Positions 9,632-19,630 are shown, counted from the first letter of the stretch. The stretch: 57,175 nucleotides of DNA from Minisyncoccota bacterium (GCA_028712445.1 JAQTPY010000003.1:1-57175), one strand, 5' to 3'. Notes: generated by a model not told the origin, from the letters alone. Numbers and translations: made by a program.

Positions 9632-10801
9632 TTACCGATTTCCTTTTGCTTTATTGTGTGTCTTACAAAGCATTTGGCAGTTTTTAACTGAAGTTGCTCC
9701 TCCCTTACTCCATGCTGCTACGTGATCAGCGTCCATTTCGTCCAACCCCCAAATCTTACTTTTATTAGCATCGTGTCCGATGGCACAAAAGGGACAGTTT
9801 GATTTACCTTTAGTTTTGGCCGCAGTAGTCTGCGTTGCATAAACAGATTTCTTCGTCGCTTCATCAAAAACCCTTACTTCGAGCAATTTTGTGTCAACGG
9901 AACTACCGAGAATATACTCAAAAACACCTTTACGATTTTTTACATACGGATCAGCGTAGAGCTTTTGTACTTCGGCGGATACTTTCGTCGGATTATATGA
10001 CTTTTTGTGATACTCCTCGTAAAGTCGCCCCCACTCTAGTCCGCGCATCTCACTTTCTACATCAGTAAACACACTAGAGACCCAGTCGATCACACTGTTG
10101 AAATATTTTTTTAATTCAGTGATATTTTTGTCAAAACGATGACGACTCATATAGTCGCCGATACTGCCTCTGCTTACCCAATCCAGCGCACACTCTAAAA
10201 ATTCCTGCCGGTTAGCGCTGCCGGATACATATGCACTCCATTTTTGGATGTTGGCGTTTTGGCTATTACTAAATTCTTCCTTGCAGAGCGTTACAAATGG
10301 CCCAGAATACACCGCATTAAGTAATTCCTGATTATTAAGCGGGACACCGGCAATATTTATTGTTCTAAACCATTCTTTTATCTCGCTTTCTTTACCTTCG
10401 CATTCGTAAATAAGCAAAACAGTTTTTAAAATTTTATCCTGTTTATCTTTTGCCATACCGCTAAAATATTGCTCCATACCATTTTCGTCTTTGATAGCAA
10501 ATTTGTCGGTAACAAAACGGCCAACACTAGTGATGCGCTGCTGTCCGTCCAAAACTTCTAAATTTTTCTCACTCACTTTATTAAAATATATCAAGCCTAT
10601 TGGGTATCCTTTTAGAATTGATTCGATGACGGCTACTTCTTTTTTCCCACCGTCGGAGGCATATATATAGTTACGCTGATACTCCGGCTGTATAGTGAGT
10701 TTGCCAGACAACCCGAATAAACCTTTGCCCTCCAATTCGTTGTAGATAAAACCATCACAAATAGCTTTGACAGTGATATCAGTTTTTAAAATTGTATTCA
10801 T
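9632..10801 (-). CDS. DUF262 (ParB/Srx-like, GmrS-like) protein with C-terminal HNH nuclease
   Basis: [24 protein letters not shown] (DGQQR motif), C-terminal CPFC...[34 protein letters not shown]. Confidence 0.9.
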   Translation of the reverse strand: MNTILKTDITVKAICDGFIYNELEGKGLFGLSGKLTIQPEYQRNYIYASDGGKKEVAVIESILKGYPIGLIYFNKVSEKNLEVLDGQQRITSVGRFVTDKFAIKDENGMEQYFSGMAKDKQDKILKTVLLIYECEGKESEIKEWFRTINIAGVPLNNQELLNAVYSGPFVTLCKEEFSNSQNANIQKWSAYVSGSANRQEFLECALDWVSRGSIGDYMSRHRFDKNITELKKYFNSVIDWVSSVFTDVESEMRGLEWGRLYEEYHKKSYNPTKVSAEVQKLYADPYVKNRKGVFEYILGSSVDTKLLEVRVFDEATKKSVYATQTTAAKTKGKSNCPFCAIGHDANKSKIWGLDEMDADHVAAWSKGGATSVKNCQMLCKTHNKAKGNR

Positions 10802-10802
10802 A

Positions 10803-12011
10803 TTATTTTTTCTTATGCCTTATAAAAATTCTTTGGTAAGCGGATTGAATTATGTGACCCTCCTTATTTATAAAGTAATTCTTTTTCCCGTCATTCCCAA
10901 CTAAATTGGCATTTTCATTTGTTTTTCCACCAGATGATCCAGTTTTCTTACCATCCTGCCTTACTTCCCAGTAATCATCATATTTTTTTGTGTCAGGAAC
11001 CTCATTGTGACAACCTCTTTGTGTGGCCCCTAAGATTTCGAACTGGTCAGGATTATATTTATCCAAAAAACTAATCGGGACACCCATGACGCCGCTATAA
11101 TCACTCGGGATGGCGTCGGTAAACGGCACTTCTATTGCGTCGTAATTGTCATATCTATCATATGCTTTTTTGCCTTTAATTTCTTGATGTTTACTATATT
11201 TCAAATTTTCTTCCATCGTCATAAGTGGCAATGGTTGGTGACGACGTCCGTGGTCGAGATTTGTAAACCAAACGGAAGACACATTTTTCATATTAACACC
11301 ATCGACCACCCGATCAACATCACCGTCATCCATCGTTACGAACCATAATCCACCGGACCACTCTGTCTTTCCAGACCACATTCTATTGTCTTTTATTAAT
11401 GGAAAAATTTCCTTATACGTTACGGCATTCTTATTACCTATAATTACAAATTTTTTGTTGGAATCAAAAAGTTGTTTAACATATTCGCGAAACAGACTGA
11501 AGGGCGGATTTGTTACCACGATGTCGGATTGTTTAAGTAGGTTTATACATTCATCGCTGCGGAAGTCACCCTCTTCTTCTAGCGGCGTCCATTCGTTGTG
11601 CTTATTTGCCTTTAACTGCTTGGCAATGTCTTTCAAGTTAAACTCTCCGTCGCCGTCTATATCGTGAACTTCGTTGATAATAAATTTGTTGGCATTTATC
11701 TTAGAACGGCCCTTGGATTTAGTGAGGGTTTTGTCATCGCCAAATAACCCCAGCTGTGTGTTAGCTACGGGCGAGGGCTTATAGCTGGTAGTGATAAGCT
11801 GTTTCAATCCAAGCTTTTTGAAATTAAGCACAAAATAGCGAAAGAAATTACTCTCAAACGGATCATCGCAATTGCAATACATCACCTTATCGCGAAATAC
11901 ATCCAAGTTGTATTCCAAATAAGCTTCAATCTCTTTTTGAATATCGCTGTACTGAGTATAAAACTCGTCATTTTTTTCCCTTTTTGCGTTAAAAAGATTA
12001 CTATTTGCCAT
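10803..12011 (-). CDS. EcoRI-family adenine-specific DNA methyltransferase
   Basis: N-terminal [15 protein letters not shown], catalytic [34 protein letters not shown]-like GAGG 7 nt before ATG. Confidence 0.85.
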   Translation of the reverse strand: MANSNLFNAKREKNDEFYTQYSDIQKEIEAYLEYNLDVFRDKVMYCNCDDPFESNFFRYFVLNFKKLGLKQLITTSYKPSPVANTQLGLFGDDKTLTKSKGRSKINANKFIINEVHDIDGDGEFNLKDIAKQLKANKHNEWTPLEEEGDFRSDECINLLKQSDIVVTNPPFSLFREYVKQLFDSNKKFVIIGNKNAVTYKEIFPLIKDNRMWSGKTEWSGGLWFVTMDDGDVDRVVDGVNMKNVSSVWFTNLDHGRRHQPLPLMTMEENLKYSKHQEIKGKKAYDRYDNYDAIEVPFTDAIPSDYSGVMGVPISFLDKYNPDQFEILGATQRGCHNEVPDTKKYDDYWEVRQDGKKTGSSGGKTNENANLVGNDGKKNYFINKEGHIIQSAYQRIFIRHKKK

Positions 12012-12093
12012 AATTTACCTCATTAAATCATCAAGTGAAACGGCGACTTTCAATCAGTTTACCGCGAATTAAGTCAATTTTAAAGGCTAAACC

Positions 12094-12120
12094 AAAAAAT
12101 CGCCCAAACGGCGACTTTTT
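12094..12120 (-). terminator. intrinsic terminator downstream of tRNA-Gln
   Basis: tcgcc-caaac-ggcga hairpin flanked by A-run and T-run. Confidence 0.6.
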
Positions 12121-12156
12121 GACGTGTCACGGTCTCTCGAACCGCGCACGAGACTG

Positions 12157-12227
12157 CTGCCGGACTTGGATTCGAACCAAGATGATATCCTCCAGAGGGA
12201 TACATCCTACCGTTAGATGATCCGGCA
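12157..12227 (-). tRNA. tRNA-Gln (anticodon CTG)
   Basis: TGCCGGA acceptor / TCCGGCA; anticodon stem TATCC-CTCTGGA-GGATA; T arm CTTGG-TTCGAAT-CCAAG. Confidence 0.9.
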
Positions 12228-12237
12228 ATATATTGAA

Positions 12238-13149
12238 TTATACGTCCAGATGACGCCTGACGGCAATCAAACTGGATATTGTCCCGAGGAACACTCCGCA
12301 AAATATCTGAAGAAGCAGGATCCACCAGAATTGAGCCAAAAATATGCCGAAAATATTCAATCCCGAGAACACATTATCTATAGTGGAATTGAGCCCCCAG
12401 GTCAAGAGAGTGAAAAAAACAAGGGAAATCAAGGTGGCAAACAACCCGGAGAACATCCCCTGGGCCACAAATGGCCCCCTGATAAACCAATCTGAAGCCC
12501 CTACCAGTTTCTGAATCCTTATCTCCTCCCGGAAGTTATAAATTGCCAGTCTTATTGTATTGAAAACCACCAAGATCGCAATAAGAGCTAAAATCAAAGA
12601 AAAGACTATGCCTCCTTTTTTGATATTCGAAGTCAGGACGAATATTTTTTCAATTACCGGCTGTCTTTCCTGATAATCTATTTTCTGAATCTTTTCTTTC
12701 AGAAGCGTGTTATCAAAGAAGCTCGATATTGCCGCATACTGACTCGCCTGATAGGATTTAATATTCAAAGAAGCCAAAAAAGGATTTGTTTCCACCGCTT
12801 GCAAGGATTCCATTAAAATTTCGTCGTCCTGATGTTTTCTGAGAAAGCTCTCGAGGGCCTGATTTGAAGAAACGTATTCTACTTCTTTTACCTCAGGAAT
12901 TTTTGAAACATCTTCTTTGATCTTCAAAATTTCCTCTTCAGGCGTTTCGTAATTAAAATAAACCGATATATCCACCTTCTTCTGAATTTCTGAAATCATA
13001 AACTGGCTGACGAAATTAAAAAGGAAAAGCGAAGTAAAGACGGAAACCGCCATGACTAAAATGAAAATGTTGGCCGCTGCCATTCCTCCTTCGCGAGTGA
13101 AACCGGCCCATCCTGCCCTAAGGATTCTTTTTAATGAAGTAAAAAACAT
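12238..13149 (-). CDS. ftsX: cell division permease FtsX
   Basis: FtsX-like four-TM permease following FtsE; EIQKKVDISVYFNYETPEEEI, RLAIYNFREEIRIQKLVGASDWFIRGPF. Confidence 0.93.
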   Translation of the reverse strand: MFFTSLKRILRAGWAGFTREGGMAAANIFILVMAVSVFTSLFLFNFVSQFMISEIQKKVDISVYFNYETPEEEILKIKEDVSKIPEVKEVEYVSSNQALESFLRKHQDDEILMESLQAVETNPFLASLNIKSYQASQYAAISSFFDNTLLKEKIQKIDYQERQPVIEKIFVLTSNIKKGGIVFSLILALIAILVVFNTIRLAIYNFREEIRIQKLVGASDWFIRGPFVAQGMFSGLFATLISLVFFTLLTWGLNSTIDNVFSGLNIFGIFLAQFWWILLLQIFCGVFLGTISSLIAVRRHLDV

Positions 13150-13162
13150 AATAATAAATAAT

Positions 13163-13843
13163 TTACAAAATAAAGCGCCCTACTTCTTCATCTCTTATTA
13201 TTTTACCAGATTGCAGAGTAATTACCCTCCTTCTCAAAGAATTGATCACTTCCTTGTTGTGGGTGGATAAGATGACGGTTGTGCCCAGTTCGTTTATGTT
13301 TAAAAGCAATCTGACGATATCTAAAGTGTGATAAGGGTCCAGATTTCCAGTGGGCTCATCAGCTAAAATTACTTTCGGCCGATGAATAAGAGCCCTGGCA
13401 ATAGCCACCCTCTGGCGCTCTCCGCCCGAAAGTTCAGCCGGAAAGCTGTTTGACTTGCTTGCCAGCCCCACTATACTTAAAACCTCCACCATGTCTCTGG
13501 CAATTTCCTTTTCTGAAGCCCCTATTACTTCCATTACATAAGATATATTTTCATAAACTGTTTTTGAAGGAATCAGCTTGTAATCCTGGAAAACAGCCCC
13601 TATCTGCCTTCTCAATTCAGGTATCTTGCCTGATTTTACCTTCTGAACATCATATCCTGCAAAAAAGATCCTTCCTTTAGTAGGTTCTTCTTCAGCTAAA
13701 AGCAACTTCAATAAAGTAGTCTTTCCAGCTCCGGATTTGCCCACCAATGACACAAATTCCTTTTCTCCCACATCAAAACTCACGTCATCTATAGCCCTAA
13801 ATCCTCCTGGATATATTTTTGTGATATTTTGAAACTTAATCAT
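13163..13843 (-). CDS. ftsE: cell division ATP-binding protein FtsE
   Basis: Walker A GKSGAGKTT, LSGGERQRVAIARAL signature. Confidence 0.95.
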   Translation of the reverse strand: MIKFQNITKIYPGGFRAIDDVSFDVGEKEFVSLVGKSGAGKTTLLKLLLAEEEPTKGRIFFAGYDVQKVKSGKIPELRRQIGAVFQDYKLIPSKTVYENISYVMEVIGASEKEIARDMVEVLSIVGLASKSNSFPAELSGGERQRVAIARALIHRPKVILADEPTGNLDPYHTLDIVRLLLNINELGTTVILSTHNKEVINSLRRRVITLQSGKIIRDEEVGRFIL

Positions 13844-14941
13844 ATTGGGAATTCGAGTCTTATTTCTGCCTCAATGAAATCGTCCAGATTGCCGTCAAGA
13901 ACTTCTTCAACCTGGGAAGTCTCCACATCTGTCCTTAAATCCTTCACTAACTTATAAGGATGGAGAACATATGACCTTATCTGGTTTCCCCAGCTTGCAG
14001 AAACAGCCTCTCCTTTTATTTCTTTCAATTCTTTCTTTGCTTCCTCGTTTTTCAATTGATGAAGCTTGGCTAAAAGCACTTTCATGGCGTTCTCTTTGTT
14101 TTGCGCAAGATTCCTTTCGGTCTGGGAAGCTGCAAGGAGACCCGTGGGCAGATGAGTGATTCTGACTGCAGTTTCTCTCTTATTGACGTATTGGCCGCCT
14201 GCTCCCGAAGAGTGATAGGTTTCAATCTTTAAATCCTCCGGGCTGATCTTAATTTCAGATTCCTCAGCTTTTGATATTTCAGGCAACACTTCCACCAAAG
14301 CAAACGAAGTCTGTCTTAAGGCCTTGGCATTGAACGGAGAAAGTCTAACCAATCTGTGTACTCCGTTTTCTTTTTTCAAAAAACCGTAAGCGTATTTTCC
14401 TTTAATTTCCAAAGTTGCCGATTTTGTCCCTATCCTGCCTTCAGGACCTCCTGCTTCACCGAAAGACTGATTAAGGAGATTGGATTTAAAACCCTTGCCT
14501 GAACAATACTTTTCATACATTCTCAACAGCATTGTTGCCCAGTCCTGGGCATCCTGCCCACCGGCTCCGGAATAAATAGACAATATCGCATTTCCTTTAT
14601 CATATTTTCCTGAAAGGAAAACCTTGATTTCAGCCCTTTCCACCTTTTTCTCAAATTCTTCTAAAATCTCTTCCATTTCTTGGGCGTCAGATTCTTTTGC
14701 CAGGTTTTCAATGTCTTTTATCTCCTTTCTCAATGCAATAAATTCGCTGACATCTTCTTTGCACGAGCTTAATTCCTGGCTCAATTCAGCTGCTCTTTCT
14801 TTGTCTGCCCAAAAATCAGGACTCTCGCTCTTTTTTTCAAGCTCTCTTATTCTGAATTCTTTCTTTTCAATTTCAAAGACGGTCCGCCAAAAGGCGGATT
14901 TTACTTTTCAAATCTTCGATTTTATCTAAAATTGTTTTCAT
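13840..14941 (-). CDS. prfB: peptide chain release factor 2, expressed via +1 programmed frameshift
   Basis: GAGGQYVNKRETAVRITHLPTG. Zero frame MKTILDKIEDLKSKIRLLADRL-TGA starts at 14941; CTTTGA at 14878-14873; the +1 frame continues EIEKKEFRIRELEKKSESPDFWAD. Confidence 0.93.
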
Positions 14942-14958
14942 TGTTTTCCTATTTTCTG

Positions 14959-15030
14959 AGCCAGCGATCGGATTTGAACCGATGGCCTACTGTTTACGAA
15001 ACAGTTGCTCTGCCGCTGAGCTACGCTGGC
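14959..15030 (-). tRNA. tRNA-Thr (anticodon CGT)
   Basis: GCCAGCG acceptor; ACTGT-TTCGTAA-ACAGT anticodon arm; GGTTCAAATCC T arm. Confidence 0.92.
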
Positions 15031-15048
15031 ATAAAATATTCCTGGCTG

Positions 15049-15120
15049 AGCGGGTGAGCGGAGTCGAACCGCCGTCTATTCCTTGGGAAGGAATCATAAT
15101 GGCCGTTATACGACACCCGC
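15049..15120 (-). tRNA. tRNA-Gly (anticodon CCC)
   Basis: GCGGGTG/CACCCGC acceptor; ATTCC-TTCCCAA-GGAAT anticodon arm; CGGTTCGACTCCG T arm. Confidence 0.92.
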
Positions 15121-15161
15121 AGGTGATCTTTCAAGGTTCTGCGAACGTAGCGAGCAGGTTC

Positions 15162-15179
15162 TTATACGACACCCGCAGG
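15162..15179 (-). repeat. duplicated 5' end fragment of tRNA-Gly
   Basis: ttatacgacacccgcagg at 15162-15179 is identical to 15106-15123. Confidence 0.85.
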
Positions 15180-15191
15180 GGTTGTTCAAGG

Positions 15192-15572
15192 TTAAAATCC
15201 GATTTTTTCCCTGATTTTATCCCAAAGAGTCTTTTCTATCTGCGCTTCCTCCTCTTTTTCAGAAGGCAGAACGACTACAACCTCTTCTCCCGGCTTCTGA
15301 TAACCCTGCTCCCTCATTCTTTCTTCCCAATAAGCGTCTGTTTCTGTTTCCAGTAATCCACTTTTAAGATTTTCATTTTTCTCTTCAATGGCCCTTATCT
15401 CGTTCTGCAGTTTTTCTATCTTTTCCAGCATCTCACTTCTTTTCTGGCTTATCCTGAAGTTGGAAACAATCAAAGAGCTGACTATCCCAACCAAAAAAAG
15501 CCCGAGGAGAACAGAAAATATTATCGTTTGCAAATCTCTTCCCTTTTGATTTTTCTCTTTCTTTGTTATCAT
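15192..15572 (-). CDS. septum formation initiator (FtsB/DivIC-like)
   Basis: Short protein with N-terminal TM, then coiled coil and AYWEERMREQGYQKPGE. Confidence 0.8.
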   Translation of the reverse strand: MITKKEKNQKGRDLQTIIFSVLLGLFLVGIVSSLIVSNFRISQKRSEMLEKIEKLQNEIRAIEEKNENLKSGLLETETDAYWEERMREQGYQKPGEEVVVVLPSEKEEEAQIEKTLWDKIREKIGF

Positions 15573-15584
15573 TAATGAATATTT

Positions 15585-15683
15585 ATGGCTAACCCAAAAA
15601 AAATATTTAAAATAACCTGGATTTTCCTGATATCTTTGGTGGTTTTGAGCATGCTGGCTTTAACCGTAGCCCCTCTCTTCTAG
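15585..15683 (+). CDS. small single-TM protein (32 aa)
   Basis: MANPKKIFKITWIFLISLVVLSMLALTVAPLF; basic N-terminus and one TM helix; fills the gap between divergently placed genes. Confidence 0.35.
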   Translation: MANPKKIFKITWIFLISLVVLSMLALTVAPLF

Positions 15684-15718
15684 AATAATACCTGAAATTC
15701 CCTCTTTAATCAATCCTA

Positions 15719-17500
15719 TTAACTGCGGAACATATCCAGAAAAACGTTGGGCGGGATGTGCATTTTCCCTTTGTCTTTCAATTCTTTCTTTCCCTTCTTC
15801 TGCTGTTCCAAAAGCTTTTTCTTTCTCGTATAATCTCCCCCATAAAGAGGGGCTATCACATCTCTTCTTTTGGCTGATATGGTTTCTCTGGCAACCACTT
15901 TGCCTCCCACTACGGCCTGCAAAGAAACCGCAAACATTTGGGAAGGTAAAACCTCTTTCAGCTTTTCTACCATCTTCTTTCCTTCCAAAAAAGCTGTTTC
16001 TTTGTAGACTATCTTTGAAAGAGCTTCTTCTTTTTTACCTGCGATCAAGACCTCCATTTTGACCAGCTCAGCTGGCCTGTATCCCAGAATTTCGTAATCC
16101 ATGGAAGCCATACCCTGGCTGACCCCTTTTAAATTATCGTAAAACCCCGTGATTATAGCTTTTAAGGGAACTTCCTGAATGATGATCATATTGCCTGAAC
16201 CGAAATATTTAACTTCAACTGATTTGCCTCCCACAGCCTTCAAAAGATCTGAAATTCTGCCGAAATAAGGCATAGGGGTAATTATCTCCATCCTGACCCA
16301 GGGCTCTTGGATTTCTTTTATTTCAGAAGGAGAGGGCCATTCGGAAGGAGAATAAACAGACAATTCCTTTCCTTTTTGATCGAATATTCTGAATACAACC
16401 GAAGGAATGGAAATCACCAGCCCCAAATCAAATTCTCTTTTTAATCTTTCTGAAATGATTTCCGCATGCAGGGTTCCCAGAAATCCGCAGCGAAATCCTC
16501 TGCCTAAAGACTCCTGCGTTTCAGGTTCAAAAGTGAAAGAAGCGTCGTTTAGTTTCAATTTGGCTAAAGCTACCTTTAAATTCTCAAAATCATCTGAATT
16601 TTCAGGATAAACGGAAGCAAAAACCACAGGTTTTGGTTCCTTATAACCGCCGAAAGGGCTGACGTTGGATTCCTTGGCGATGGTGTCTCCGACTCTTACT
16701 TTTCCCGGTTCCTTAATGCCGGTGGCTATATACCCTATTTCTCCGGCCTCAAGTTTTGGAGCAGAAATCAGTTGCGGTTTAAAATACCCCAGATCTTTTA
16801 CCTCGCCTTCCTCCTTGGCCTGAAGCAAATGAATTTTTTCGTTGGCCGATATCGATCCCTCCATAATTCTAACATAGGCGATTATCCCCTTGAAAGAATC
16901 GAATTTCGAATCAAAAATCAAAGCTCTGAAGGGCTTTTCCTTGTCGCCCTGAGGAGCGGGTATTTTAGTTATGACCAAATCAAGCAATTCTTTTAAGTTT
17001 TGCCCTGTTTTGGCTGAAATGGGCAATATTTCCTCTTTTGAAATTCCGAGAAGCTTGGCCATATCCTCTTTTGTTTCCTCAACTCTGGCCTGAGGAGAAT
17101 CTATTTTATTGACCGCAGGAATAATGACCAGGTTCTGCTTTTTGGCCATTTCCAAATTGGAAATAGTCTGAGCCTGAATCCCCTTGGTTGCGTCAACCAG
17201 AAGAATAGCTCCTTCAACTGCAGCCAAAGAACGGGAAACCTCGTAGGAAAAATCAACGTGTCCCGGGGTGTCGATTAAATTCAGAATGTATTCTTCATTC
17301 TCTGTTTTGTAATCCATTCTCACAGGATGCATCTTTATCGTTATTCCCTTGCCTCTCTCTAGCTCCATGGCATCTAAAAACTGCTCTTTCATTTTTGAAA
17401 GAGGCACGGTCTGGGTTATTTCCAGTAATCTGTCAGACAGAGTGGATTTGCCGTGATCAATATGGCTTGTGATTAAAAAATTACGGATTTTTTTCATCAA
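15719..17500 (-). CDS. lepA: elongation factor 4 (LepA)
   Basis: ITSHIDHGKSTLSDRLLE; GKGITIKMHPVRM; C-terminal MHIPPNVFLDMFR; full length. Confidence 0.97.
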   Translation of the reverse strand: MMKKIRNFLITSHIDHGKSTLSDRLLEITQTVPLSKMKEQFLDAMELERGKGITIKMHPVRMDYKTENEEYILNLIDTPGHVDFSYEVSRSLAAVEGAILLVDATKGIQAQTISNLEMAKKQNLVIIPAVNKIDSPQARVEETKEDMAKLLGISKEEILPISAKTGQNLKELLDLVITKIPAPQGDKEKPFRALIFDSKFDSFKGIIAYVRIMEGSISANEKIHLLQAKEEGEVKDLGYFKPQLISAPKLEAGEIGYIATGIKEPGKVRVGDTIAKESNVSPFGGYKEPKPVVFASVYPENSDDFENLKVALAKLKLNDASFTFEPETQESLGRGFRCGFLGTLHAEIISERLKREFDLGLVISIPSVVFRIFDQKGKELSVYSPSEWPSPSEIKEIQEPWVRMEIITPMPYFGRISDLLKAVGGKSVEVKYFGSGNMIIIQEVPLKAIITGFYDNLKGVSQGMASMDYEILGYRPAELVKMEVLIAGKKEEALSKIVYKETAFLEGKKMVEKLKEVLPSQMFAVSLQAVVGGKVVARETISAKRRDVIAPLYGGDYTRKKKLLEQQKKGKKELKDKGKMHIPPNVFLDMFRS

Positions 17501-18881
17501 ACTTATTTATTTTTCTTTTGAATAATATAAAAAGTATCAAAATTTGGAAAATCGCAGAGACAGACAGGGCCAAAGGCAAACCGATTATTTTTATTCCCTC
17601 AAAACCGGTCAAACCGAGAAAGCTGGTCAGAAGTTTCTGAAAAGGATTCTGAAAAGAGAGCAGGTGAATGAAAAGAAAAGACAAAACAATATTCACCGCC
17701 ATTGCCAGAATGCTTGCTAGGGCCGGAGTCTTTGTGTCTCTGATAGCATAAAAAGCTTTTACTGTCAGGAGAATCAAAGATCTGGCAAAAAGTCCTATGG
17801 CGAACATAGCCAAGCAGGCCGCAGTTAACCTGCTGTCAGCTAACCCGAACTTGCCAACTCTAAGAATGATGTCCACAATGAAATTCCGCAAGAAGAACAA
17901 AGCCAAGCTCAGGGGAACAATAAACAAAACTATTTTTGAAAATGTTTTTGAATAAATGTCCAGAAACTTTCCTCTTTTTTCTTTTGAGAAAGAAAGGGCC
18001 AGCTGAGGAAAGGCGGCCGTTGAAAAAGAAATGCCGGTTAGAATAAGAAGAGGCCTGCTCAAGCTTTCAGACAGACTGAAAACAGTTAGGCTGCCTGCAG
18101 ATAAAGTTGAGGCAATAGCCGTGACAACAATGAAATTAATCTGAGTTGAAGCCAGGCCAATTGATCTGGGAATGGTCAATCTCAATACTTCCCTGAAACC
18201 CGAGTCTGCAAAACTAAGGACTTTCTTTATTTTAAATCCCACTTTGAATAAAACCGGAAGCTGAATCAAAAAATGCAAAGCCGCTCCCAGAACCACGCCC
18301 CAAGCCAAACCCACAATTCCCATTCTGGGAGCAAAAAACAGGATTCCAGAAATAATTCCCACATTGTACATTATGGGGGCCAAGGAAGTGATCAGAAATC
18401 TTCTGAAAACCTGAAGAACAGACGTGATAATGTTGCTGGTCCCCAGGATTATCGGGCTTAAAAACATTATTCGGGTCAAAAGAACAACCAAATCTTTTTT
18501 TTCACCAGAAAATCCAGGGGTAATCAAATTCATCAATTGAGGGGTGAAGATAAACAAAACAGCGGAAATCAATACCGAAAAAAGCAAAATTAGGTTCAGG
18601 AGATTTGAAAAAAAATTCCAGGCCTCTTCTCTGCTTTTAATAAGGTGGCTGCTGAAAATGGGGACCACTGCCGCAGATATGGATCCCATTATCAAAACCA
18701 TGGAAATGAAATCCGGGATCCTGAAGGCGGCATAATAGACATCAAGCTCGTTTCCGGCGCCGAATCTTGAGGCCAGAAGTCTGTCTCTCAAAAAACCCAG
18801 CAAAGCGCTGAAGCCGGAAGCCGCCCCCAAAACGAAAGCGGCCGATGTGATGCTTTTTGTCTGAATATTTAAAACATTCAT
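17481..18881 (-). CDS. murJ: lipid II flippase MurJ / MviN
   Basis: Multi-TM MVIN family; GFLRDRLLASRFGAGNELDVYYAAFRIPDF. Confidence 0.93.
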   Translation of the reverse strand: MNVLNIQTKSITSAAFVLGAASGFSALLGFLRDRLLASRFGAGNELDVYYAAFRIPDFISMVLIMGSISAAVVPIFSSHLIKSREEAWNFFSNLLNLILLFSVLISAVLFIFTPQLMNLITPGFSGEKKDLVVLLTRIMFLSPIILGTSNIITSVLQVFRRFLITSLAPIMYNVGIISGILFFAPRMGIVGLAWGVVLGAALHFLIQLPVLFKVGFKIKKVLSFADSGFREVLRLTIPRSIGLASTQINFIVVTAIASTLSAGSLTVFSLSESLSRPLLILTGISFSTAAFPQLALSFSKEKRGKFLDIYSKTFSKIVLFIVPLSLALFFLRNFIVDIILRVGKFGLADSRLTAACLAMFAIGLFARSLILLTVKAFYAIRDTKTPALASILAMAVNIVLSFLFIHLLSFQNPFQKLLTSFLGLTGFEGIKIIGLPLALSVSAIFQILILFILFKRKINKFDEKNP

Positions 18882-19573
18882 TCCTTTACCTCTCTTATTA
18901 TCCCAATCGGAGTTTGCTGGCTGGTTTGCCCCAGAGGATTATCCTTCAAAGCTTTCAATACCAGCTTTTCGTCCAATCCCCGGCTTTTTCCCACGATCCA
19001 CGCTCCCAGATCGCAAGCATCGACAATAGCTACCGGAGCTCCTATAGTATTGCTTATTTCCTGGGCGGTCTCATTCGGTCTCAAAGGAGCCTTGGTCACA
19101 TGAGTATTATAGGGAGGAATGGCATAAGGAACAGCGCCGTCAATGGCCTTCGCTTGGGGGCCGGCGACTCTGTAAAACATTCCTTTAATCCCGAAGGGCT
19201 TGGTTATTGCAGCAACAAAAGCGGCAAAAATTATCCGCAATGCCCCTGCTTCTTCCACCGCTAATTGCATGGTTTCAGGCGAACCTAAACCTATTCCATA
19301 AGGAGATTTTGTCACAAAGCGGACAAGAAAACGGGCTAATCTGCCAGGCCTCACCTCTTTTTGAGGATAAGTTCTGCCCTGACTGGCTGCAACGCATTTT
19401 TCACTGATAAAGACAATGTCACCCAGCTTTAAATGATCTCTTGTGTAATCATCGACCACCTCAAAAATATTCTCATTTTGAAGAATGAGATGGGTTTTTA
19501 CAGGGTATCTGGCGTATTTTTTGCCGCCAACCTCGATTATCAGACTTTTTTCCGGATTCGGATTCAACGCCAT
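18878..19573 (-). CDS. coenzyme F420-0:L-glutamate ligase (CofE/FbiB) family protein
   Basis: GDIVFISEKCVAASQGR; GMFYRVAGPQAKAIDG; family-level match to F420 gamma-glutamyl ligase. Confidence 0.75.
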   Translation of the reverse strand: MALNPNPEKSLIIEVGGKKYARYPVKTHLILQNENIFEVVDDYTRDHLKLGDIVFISEKCVAASQGRTYPQKEVRPGRLARFLVRFVTKSPYGIGLGSPETMQLAVEEAGALRIIFAAFVAAITKPFGIKGMFYRVAGPQAKAIDGAVPYAIPPYNTHVTKAPLRPNETAQEISNTIGAPVAIVDACDLGAWIVGKSRGLDEKLVLKALKDNPLGQTSQQTPIGIIREVKE

Positions 19574-19630
19574 AGGATAATAATGAATTTAATTTATCAC
19601 TAGTCAAAATTATAGCAGAAAAAACCTGAT

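Noticed and set aside
12080-12325. 81-aa minus-strand ORF
   Set aside because: Overlaps tRNA-Gln and the ftsX 3' end; SGGYHLGSNPS is a translated tRNA.
14982-15356. 124-aa plus-strand ORF
   Set aside because: Runs antisense through two tRNA genes and the ftsB-like gene.
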